From the NCBI RefSeq assembly GCF_047675955.1, contig NC_132930.1, positions 46,935,832 to 46,999,831 on the forward strand: a stretch of DNA of 64,000 nt. Reading direction: 5' to 3'. Made by a program: the position numbers and the translations under genes. The DNA comes from Chlorocebus sabaeus (lineage: Eukaryota; Chordata; Mammalia; Primates; Cercopithecidae). Under the pieces are notes generated by a model. It was not told the origin of the DNA and made no database searches. It saw nothing but the letters and a program-made list of their open reading frames with translations. Of the stretch, positions 57,384-64,000 are shown in pieces; the first letter of the stretch is position 1, and each line of letters opens with the position of its first letter.

Positions 57384-57555
57384 CAAAATGTTTTTCTTAA
57401 AGGTGGTGCAAAATCTGACTTGAACAGCTACAAGGCTTTTTCTGATCTTCATCTCACAGTCTGAATGGTCACCCTGTCTTTGCAGAAATTGTAATCTCTC
57501 TGGTTTTGTGGTACTGTACTGTGCCCCAGTGGGAGCACTAAGTCAGATTTTAGCT

Positions 57556-58050
57556 GTTCATTTTCCATGGCTGCAGAACAAACTATCCCAGATGGTAGTA
57601 GCTTCAAACAACAATAAGCATATATTATCTCATCCAATTTCTGTGGTCAGGAACTCAGGGGCAGTTTCGCTAGGTGGTTCTGGTCCAGGGTCTCCCATGG
57701 AGTCACAGTCAGTATGTCAGTGGGGACTACTGTCTTCTGAAGGCTTGACTAGCATCAGGCGATATAGTCCCAAGGTGGCTTCTTCACTGCAGTGGGCAAG
57801 TGGGTGCCGGTTGCTGCCATGAAGCCTCAGTTCCTTGCCACATGGACCTCTTCACAGGGCTACTTGATGATAGGGTGGGCAAGGCAGTAGCCATGATGTC
57901 TTGTGGGAGCTAGCTGCAGAAGTCACACTCCATCATTTCTGCAGTACCCTCTTAGTTACCCAGGTCAGTCCTCTCCAGTGGATTGGAGGGGACTACACAG
58001 GAGCATGGATATTGGAGGCGGGGGGATCCTCTTTGGAGGCTGGCTACCCC
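57556..58050 (+). mobile_element. Old dispersed repeat, family not assigned
   Basis: The sequence contains a well-known order of phrases: ccatggctgcagaacaaact, tctgtggtcaggaactc, ggtggttctggtccagggtc, gaaggcttgac, cagttccttgccacatggac and ggaggctggctacc. This is a common mammalian interspersed repeat whose name I cannot assign. Confidence 0.6.
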
Positions 58051-58106
58051 AGTTATATGTACCTATTTGAAATCCAAAGATCCTCATTTCTAAAATACAC
58101 CTGGTG

Positions 58107-58409
58107 GACTGGCGTGGTGGCTTATGCCTAGAATCCCAGCACTTTGGGAGGCTGAGGCAGGCGGATCACTTGAGGCCAGGAGTTCGAGACCAGCCTGACC
58201 AAAATGGTGAAACCCCGTCTCTACTAAAAATACAAAAAATTAGCCAGGCGTGGTGGCGGGTGCCTGCAATCCCAGCTAACTGGGAGGCTGAGGTGGGAGA
58301 ATCGCTTGAACCTGGGAGGCGGAGGTTGCAGTGAGCCGAGATCATGCCACTGCACTCTAGCCTGAGCGGCAGATTAAGACTCCGTCTAAAATAAATAAAT
58401 AAATAAAGA
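58107..58409 (+). mobile_element. Alu
   Basis: Sense Alu ending in (aaat)n. Confidence 0.92.
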
Positions 58410-59162
58410 CAAGACAATACACCTGACCCCAAGGCTGTTGGATGAGAGACTGTGGATTGTAAAATGCACCTTTTACAGTTGAGGCAGAGTCTCAAGGTCA
58501 CTGGAATGACAACAGCTCTGGGTCCAGTTTTGCTTCTTCCACCCGTGCCCCAGCCAATCAGTTGGCATTGTTTGTAACCATAGCCACGTGAACTGTGGGC
58601 TTGCCGTGCAGCAGCCACTGCACTGGACAAGCGTTTCATGCACACTCCACCCTCTAGTCCCCATGACATCCAACCAGGTAGGGTGGGCACTCGCTCTGCC
58701 CTTCCTTCTGCTGAGAGGAAGCTTCCAAAGCAAAGCCAGGTCTGTGTAGCCCAATGTCCAGGCCATAAACACTTGGCTGGCTCTGGCTTTGCTTATAGGC
58801 TTGTCTGATTCTACAAACTTGTGGGTGTTTTCCCAGGCTCAGCCCAGGCTTGGCTGTGGATCACATAAAGGAAGAAAGTCAAGATGCTGCTCAGGGGCGG
58901 AGCCTGTGGGCAAGCCGCACACAGGGAAGACCCCTGCCCGATCCCGAGTCGGGAACCTTAGAAAGACCCCATGTGTGCTTGGGCATCATTGTGGGGAAGA
59001 CTGGGCTGTGGAAAAACACTAGCGTTTGGAAATTTTGGGGAAGGAAAGCGATGGACAAGCGAAAGGGTGGGAAGGGGCTGGTTTCCTGCTGCCTCTGCTC
59101 TAAGAACACCATCTAGCAGGAAGGTTGTCCCGCGGGCCCATACTAGCCACCTCACAAAGCAG
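58410..59162. other. Unique DNA upstream of TNIP2
   Basis: No gene is recognised; it may hold distal promoter elements. Confidence 0.4.
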
Positions 59163-59470
59163 CGTCTGCGGTGGCTCACGCCTGTAATCCCAGCACTTTG
59201 GAAGGCCGAGGCCAGTGGATCACCTGAGGTCAGGAGTTCAAGACCAGCCTGGCCAACATGGTGAAACTCCATCTCTACAAATAATACAAAAAAATTAGCC
59301 GGGCGTGGTGGCGGGCGCCTGTAATCCCAGCTACTTGGGAGGCTGAGGCAGGAGAATCGCTTGAACCCGGGAGGCGGAGGTTGCAGCGAGCCGAGATCGC
59401 GCCGTTGCACTCCAGCCTGGATGACAGAGCAAAAGTCGTCTCAAAAAAAAAAAAAAGAAAAAAGGAAAGG
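59163..59470 (+). mobile_element. Alu, few bases missing at 5' end
   Basis: Sense Alu starting tctgcggtggctcacgcctg, ending in poly-A plus gaaaagg repeats. It lies about 300 bp upstream of the TNIP2 CpG island. Confidence 0.92.
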
Positions 59471-59900
59471 AAAAAAGCGGCGTGTGGGGCAGGGGGTTGG
59501 AGCTCTCTCTGAACTCAGTGTCCCCAGGTGACCAGCTCTTGGAGCTTCTGCGGCTCCTGTGGCCACAAGGCCTGCAGTCTCGCGGGCAGATTCAGACCCA
59601 CACTCAGCCCCAGCGCTTGGGGCTTGTCTTTAAGCCCTTCTTTCCATCAGAGGCTGATGAATTCCCAACCCTGGGCCATGGGCTGAGTTCGACTCTCCCA
59701 CAACTCCTCAGAGGCGCGTGTTTGGAGCCACTGGAATAAGCCCAGCACCAGCTGGGGTGTGGACAGCCTCCGGGGCCAGGCCGACTCTCCTGGGCTGCTG
59801 CGGACAGCAGGGGCGGGGCCGGGCTGTCGGCGGTAGGAGGGGCGGGGCCGGGCGAGAAGGGGCGGGGCGGGCTGCTGTTGGGCGGGGCTGCGCGTCGGAG

Positions 59901-59980
59901 GGCGGGGCCGGGCTGTGGTGGGTGGGCGGGGCCGGGCTGTGGTGGGTGGGCGGGGCCGGGCTGTGGTGGGTGGGCGGGGC
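59901..59980 (+). repeat. 24-bp tandem GC-box repeat in the TNIP2 promoter
   Basis: Three essentially identical 24-bp units start at 59901, 59925 and 59949, followed by a partial unit from 59973. Each unit carries one ggcggggccggg GC box and the spacer ctgtggtgggtg. Related degenerate units extend upstream to about 59805. The repeat multiplies potential Sp1/KLF sites at a fixed spacing. Confidence 0.85.
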
Positions 59981-59985
59981 GCACC

Positions 59986-60002
59986 GGGGAAAGTTCCGGG
60001 AA
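59986..60002 (+). promoter_or_regulatory. Overlapping kappaB-like and STAT (GAS) motifs
   Basis: GGGGAAAGTTCC at 59986-59997 resembles an 11-12 bp Rel/NF-kB half-site pair. TTCCGGGAA at 59994-60002 is a perfect TTCnnnGAA STAT palindrome. The two share the bases TTCC. They lie about 75 bp upstream of the TNIP2 start codon, next to the GC-box array, close to the likely transcription start. The motif match is seen directly; function is inference. Confidence 0.5.
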
Positions 60003-60074
60003 GGGCGGCAGCCGGCGGGGTCCGGGCGCGGAAGTTGCCGGCGGCCGCGCGGCCTCCCGGGCAGGCCTACAGCC

Positions 60075-60350
60075 ATGTCCCGGGACCCGGGGTCGGGCGG
60101 CTGGGAGGGGACCCCGCGCGCAGCCGCCGCGCTCTGCACCCTGTACCACGAGGCCGGACAGCGGCTGCGCCGCCTGCAGGACCAGCTGGCCGCCCGCGAC
60201 GCCCTCATCGCTCGCCTCCGCGCCCGCCTGGCCGCGCTGGAAGGGGACGCCGCGCCGTCCCTGGTGGACGCGCTGCTGGAGCAGGTTGCGCGCTTCCGGG
60301 AGCAGCTTCGGCGGCAGGAGGGCGGCGCCGCAGAGGCCCAGATGCGCCAG
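60075..60350 (+). CDS. TNIP2: TNIP2 (ABIN-2), first coding exon, partial gene
   Basis: The exon encodes 92 residues starting MSRDPGSGGW and ending QMRQ, then splits at CAG|GTACGA, a good donor in phase 0. I recognise the N-terminus of TNIP2 (A20-binding inhibitor of NF-kB 2), a cytoplasmic adaptor of about 430 residues in human. By family knowledge it binds A20/TNFAIP3 and p105/NFKB1, stabilises the kinase TPL2 and damps NF-kB signalling. Residues about 20-90 are rich in Leu, Arg, Glu and Gln with few helix breakers, as expected for the N-terminal coiled coil. The ubiquitin-binding and zinc-finger regions lie in later exons beyond the window. The ATG has G at -3 but T at +4. No upstream ATG in the same frame gives a family-like protein. 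It sits in a CpG island with GC boxes immediately upstream. Identification rests on recalled sequence, with high confidence. Confidence 0.93.
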
Positions 60351-60394
60351 GTACGAGGGCGGGCACCAGAGGGGCTGCGGGCGCCAGAGTGCGT

Positions 60395-61380
60395 GTGGCG
60401 GCCGCCGGGTCTTGGGTGGGTGAGCGGGCCCCGGATCCTGACGGGTTGAGGGAGCACCAGGTGCTGGGTGTGAGGGGCCTGGGAAGTGAGGGGGTGCCGG
60501 GTCCTGGGTGGGTCAGCGGGCCCCGGGTCTTGAGGGGTTGAGGGAGTACCGGGTCCTGGGGTTTAGGGAGTACTGGGTCCTGGGGTTGAGCGCGCCGGGG
60601 GTCCTGAAGGGTTGAGGGGCCACCAGGTCCTGGGGGATTGAGGAGGTGCTAGGTCCTGGAGTTGAGGGGGCACCAGGTCTTGGGGGTAAGGGGGGTACCG
60701 GGTCCTGGGGTTGAGGGGGCACCAGGTCTTGGGGGTAAGGGGGGTACCGGGTCCTGGGGTTGAGGGGGCACCAGGTCCTGGGGGTAAGGGGGTACCGGGT
60801 CCTGGGGGGTGAGGGGGCACTGGGTCCTGGGTGGGTGAGTGGGTGCTACACCCTGCAGATGAAACGGTCCTGGAAGGTGAGGGGGCCCTGGAGAGTGAGG
60901 CAGCCACGGTGGGTGAGGGGGCCACAGGTCTTGGTGGGGTGAGGGGACTCTGGGTCTTGACGGGGTTGAGGAAGTGCTGGGCCCTAGGGAGTGAGGGGTG
61001 CTGGGTCCTGGGGCAGAGAGGGGGCACTGAGTCCTGGGGGGTGTGAGGGGGCACTGGGTCCTGGGGGTGATAGGGCAACAGGTCTTGGAGGGTGAGGGGA
61101 CCCTGGGTCCTAAGGGAGAGACGGGGACCAGGTCCTGAGAGGGGTAATGGGACACCACGGGCTGAGGTGTGCTGGGTCCTGGAGGGTGAAGGGGTGCCGG
61201 GTCCTGGGGGGTTTGAGGGGGGACCAGGTCCTGGTGGAGGTGAGGGGGCTCTGGGTCCTGGAGGGGGTGAGGGTGCAAGGTTCTGAAGGGGATAAAGGAA
61301 TGCTGGAAACTGGGAGGTTGGGAGGGCACTGGGTCCTGGGGGGTTGGTGAGGAGGAGGCGGCACTGGGTTCTGAGGAGGG
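60395..61380 (+). repeat. G-rich minisatellite in TNIP2 intron 1
   Basis: About 35-40 degenerate units of roughly 24-30 bp have the core gggtcctgggggtgagg followed by ggcacc or ggtacc. Part of the block has a dimeric period of 49 bp, with gttgaggggg starts at 60661, 60710 and 60759. The plus strand is strongly G-rich with many runs of four to six G. Units near 60850-60900 and 61270-61310 are the most degraded. Confidence 0.85.
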
Positions 61381-61416
61381 GGGTTGGTGCAGTTCTTGGG
61401 TTCTGTGTGTGCTGTG

Positions 61417-61600
61417 TAGGTTCAGGTTGGTTCTTAGGGGTGTTTTGAAGTTCGTGTGTGGGAACACATTCTGAGGGGTGTGTGTGTGTAGTGTGTATGC
61501 TGTGTGTGTGTGTGTGTGTAGTGTGTATGTTCCGGTTGGTTCTTAGGGGTGTTTTGAGGTGTGTGTGCAGGAGACACATTCTGAGGGGTGTGTATGGTGT
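61417..61600 (+). repeat. 109-bp tandem duplication at the left edge of the TG array
   Basis: The segment containing ggttggttcttagggg and acacattctgaggggtg occurs twice, at 61425 and 61534, giving a 109-bp period. Each copy ends in a TG-rich stretch. The second copy leads directly into the TATGGTGTG array. Confidence 0.8.
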
Positions 61601-63715
61601 GTATGGTATGTGTGTATTATGGTGTGTATGGTGTGTGTGTATGGTGTGTATGGTGTGTATGTGTATGGTGTGTGTGTGTATTGTGTGTATGGTGTATGGT
61701 GTGTGTGTGTATGGTGTATGGTGTGTGTATGGGGTGTGTGTGTATGGTGTGTATGGTGTGTGTGTATGGGGTGTGTGTGTATGGTGTGTATGGTGTGTGT
61801 GTATGGGGTGTGTGTGTATGGTGTGTATGGTGTGTGTATGGGGTGTGTGTGTATGGTGTGTATGGTGTATGGTGTGTATGGTGTGTGTGTATGGTGTGTA
61901 TTGTGTGTGTATGGTTGTGTGTATGGTGTGTGTGTGTATGGTGTGTGTGTATGGTGTGTATAGTGTGTGTGTGGTGTGTGTGTATGGTGTGTGTATGGTG
62001 TGTGTGGTGTGTGTGTGTATGGTGTGTGTGTGTATGGTGTGTGTAGTGTGTGTGTGTATGGTGTGTATGGTGTGTGTGCATGGTGTGTGTATGGTGTGTG
62101 TGCATGGTGTGTGTGGTGTGTGTGTATGTGTGTATGGTGTTTATGGTGTGTGTGTATGGTGTGTGTGGTGTGTGTGTATGGTGTGTATGGTGTGTGTGTG
62201 TATGGTGTGTATGGTGTGTGTATGGTGTGTGTGTGTATGGTGTGTGTATGGTGTGTGTGTGTATGGTGTGTGTGGTGTGTGTGTATGGTGTGTATGGTGT
62301 GTGTGTGTATGGTGTGTATGGTGTGTGTGTATGGTGTGTATGGTGTGTGTGCATGGTGTGTGTATGGTGTGTATGGTGTGTGTGTGTATGGTGTGTATGG
62401 TGTGTGTATGGTGTGTGTGTGTATGGTGTGTGTATGGTGTGTGTGTGTATGGTGTGTGTGGTGTGTGTGTATGGTGTGTATGGTGTGTGTGTGTATGGTG
62501 TGTATGGTGTGTGTGTATGGTGTGTGTATGGTGTGTGTGTGTATGGTGTGTGTATGGTGTGTGTGGTGTGTGTGTATGGTGTGTATGGTGTGTGTGTATG
62601 GTGTGTATGGTGTGTGTGCATGGTGTGTGTATGGTGTGTGTGTGTGTATGGTGTGTGTGCATGGTGTGTGTGGTGTGTGTGTGTATGGTGTGTGGTGTGT
62701 GTGTATGGTGTGTGGTGTGTGTGTATGATGTGTGTATGGTGTGTGTGTATGGTGTGTATGGTGTGTATGTGTGTGTATGGTGTGTGTGTATGGTGTGTGT
62801 ATGGTGTGTGTGTATATGGTATGTGTGTGTATGGTGTGTATGGTGTGTGTGTGTATGGTGTGAGTATGGTGTGTATGGTGTGTATGGTGTGTGTGTATGG
62901 TGTGTATGGTGTGTGTGTATGGTGTATATGTGTGTGTATGGTGTGTATGGTGTGTGTGTATGATGTGTGTGTATGGTGTGTGTGTGTATGGTGTATATGG
63001 TGTGTGTATGGTGTGTATGGTATGGTGTGTGTGTATGGTGTGTGTATGGTGTGTGCGTATGATGTGTGTATGGTGTGTGTGTATGGTGTGTGTGTGTAGT
63101 GTTTATGGTGTGTGTGTGTATGGTGTGTATGGTGTGTGTGTGTGTATGGTGTATATGGTGTGTGTATGTGTGTATGGTGTGTATGGTGTGTGTGTATGGT
63201 GTTTATGGTGTGTATGGTGTGTGTGTGTGTATGGTGTGTGTGTGTATGGTGTATGTGTATGGTGTGTATGTATAGTGTGTGTGTATGGTGTATGGTGTGT
63301 GTGTGTGTATGGTGTGTGTGTATGGTGTGTGTGTGTATGGTGTGTGTGTGTATGGTGTGTGTGTGTATGGTGTGTGTATGGTGTGTGTGTGTATGGTGTG
63401 TGTGTGTGTATGGTGTGTGTGTGTATGGTGTATGTGTATGGTGTGTATGTATAGTGTGTGTGTATGGTGTATGGTGTGTGTGTGTGTATGGTGTGTGTGT
63501 ATGGTGTGTGTGTGTATGGTGTGTGTGTGTGTATGGTGTGTGTGTGTGTATGGTGTGTGTATGGTGCGTGTGTATAGTGTGTGTGTATGGTGTGTGTGTA
63601 TAGTGTGTGTGTATGGTGTGTGTGTATGGTGTGTGTGTGTGTATGGTGTGTATGGTGTTTGTGTATAGTGTGTGTGTATGGTGTGTGTATGGTGTGTGTG
63701 TGCGCGCACGCATAT
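61590..63715 (+). repeat. TATGGTGTG(TG)n satellite-like array
   Basis: About 2.1 kb are built from tatggtg alternating with runs of two to seven TG. Sparse variants mark longer periods. GCATGG variants at 62079, 62352 and 62619 suggest a higher-order period near 270 bp. A block with tatgtatagtg recurs at 63271 and 63450 (179 bp). Because no stop triplet arises on either strand for long distances, it yields spurious open frames of hundreds of codons made only of M, V, C, W, Y, G or H, T, P, I. It is transcribed as part of TNIP2 intron 1. Confidence 0.9.
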
Positions 63716-63871
63716 GTGTGTCCTGGGTCCAAGGTCAATATACTCATATTGTGTTCTAGAGTCCCTTACAGCCCTCACCCATACATGTGTCTTTCACTAG
63801 TGGCGCTTCAACTCTATGCTGGGAGCAATGGCAAATGCAGCCCCTGTGTCTGATAATGGACACAAATCCTA

Positions 63872-64000
63872 GGCTGGGTGCAGTGGCTCACACCTGTAAT
63901 CTCAGCACTTTGGGAGGCCAAGGCGGGTGGATCACGAGGTTGGGAGATCGAGACCATCCTGACTAACACGGTGAAAACCCGTGTCTACTAAAAATACAAA
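63872..64000 (+). mobile_element. Alu, 5' part, cut by the window end
   Basis: The element begins ggctgggtgcagtggctcac and runs through the left-arm A/B box region to actaaaaatacaaa. The right arm lies outside the window. Confidence 0.9.

Larger units (their letters stand above)
59750..60074 (+). promoter_or_regulatory. TNIP2: TNIP2 CpG-island promoter and 5'UTR
   Basis: The stretch is very GC- and CpG-rich and directly abuts the TNIP2 start codon. It contains many GGGCGGGGC boxes (Sp/KLF type) and no TATA box, so a dispersed CpG-island promoter is expected. The transcription start cannot be fixed from sequence; it probably lies between about 59980 and 60060. CpG density continues through the first exon and fades about 100 bases into intron 1. 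Confidence 0.8.
60351..64000 (+). other. TNIP2: TNIP2 intron 1 (5' part)
   Basis: The intron begins at the donor GTACGA and runs off the window; no acceptor or second exon is visible. It is almost entirely repetitive: a G-rich minisatellite, a TG/TATGG array, about 150 bp of unique sequence (63720-63870) and the start of an Alu. No coding sequence is supported in it, despite very long open frames in the arrays. Confidence 0.8.

Noticed and set aside
59708..60457. Minus-strand and off-frame open frames over TNIP2 exon 1
   Set aside because: These are shadows of the true exon and the GC-box repeats; only the frame starting at 60075 matches TNIP2.
61458..63778. Open frames of up to ~700 codons on both strands
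   Set aside because: They arise because TATGGTGTG-type repeats contain no stop triplets in several frames. The products are monotonous HT/PY or CVWMG strings.
1..64000. tRNA, rRNA or snRNA genes
   Set aside because: No cloverleaf-like or snRNA-like sequence was noticed by eye; Alu A/B boxes were discounted. A tRNAscan/Infernal run would be decisive.

Overview
This window is nuclear DNA from an Old World monkey (macaque/baboon-like). It is dominated by Alu elements, and the youngest ones carry features of the cercopithecid AluYR lineage: ggctcaagcctg near the 5' end, gagatccggccactgc in the right arm, and on the opposite strand acaggcttgagccaccgcg. No bacterial, phage or CRISPR-like content is present.

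The only protein-coding exon I can name is at 60075-60350 (+). It is the first coding exon (92 codons) of TNIP2 (ABIN-2), ending at a clean CAG|GT donor. Its GC-rich promoter lies just upstream (about 59750-60074). The rest of the window to 64000 is TNIP2 intron 1, which opens with a G-rich minisatellite (60360-61380) and a 2.3-kb TATGGTGTG-type array (61417-63715). In human 4p16.3 the gene upstream of TNIP2, transcribed away from it, is SH3BP2. A second CpG island at 16010-16920 with minus-strand splice-donor matches is therefore a plausible SH3BP2 promoter. Under that reading 1-16000 would be SH3BP2 5' intron and 17-59 kb the intergenic interval. I found no coding exon to prove this. A third, orphan CpG island lies at 53010-53620.

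Layout: 1-23.5 kb is GC-rich, mostly unique DNA with a 50-bp minisatellite (346-710), a MaLR LTR, MIR fragments and few Alus. From 23.58 to 50.7 kb repeats take over. A primate L1 (24.99-28.64 kb) is cut by a class I ERV-like element with similar LTRs at 28638-29110 and 42618-42935. Inside that interval an Alu at 32227 was itself split by a MER9/HERV-K(HML-3)-like provirus (32389-38013), whose gag was later hit by an AluYR (33261-33562). The provirus has a 5' LTR, a lysine-type primer site and degraded gag, dUTPase/protease, RT, RNase H and integrase regions. It has no env and only half a 3' LTR, and every reading frame is broken. Further ERV debris, a split MaLR LTR and a long GGAA microsatellite follow.

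I see no convincing undescribed biological system. The most interesting items are the TNIP2 promoter architecture, the intron-1 arrays, the nested insertion stack, a 43-nt-arm palindrome at 24103-24206 and the orphan CpG island. Repeat family names are from memory and pattern recognition, without a library search.
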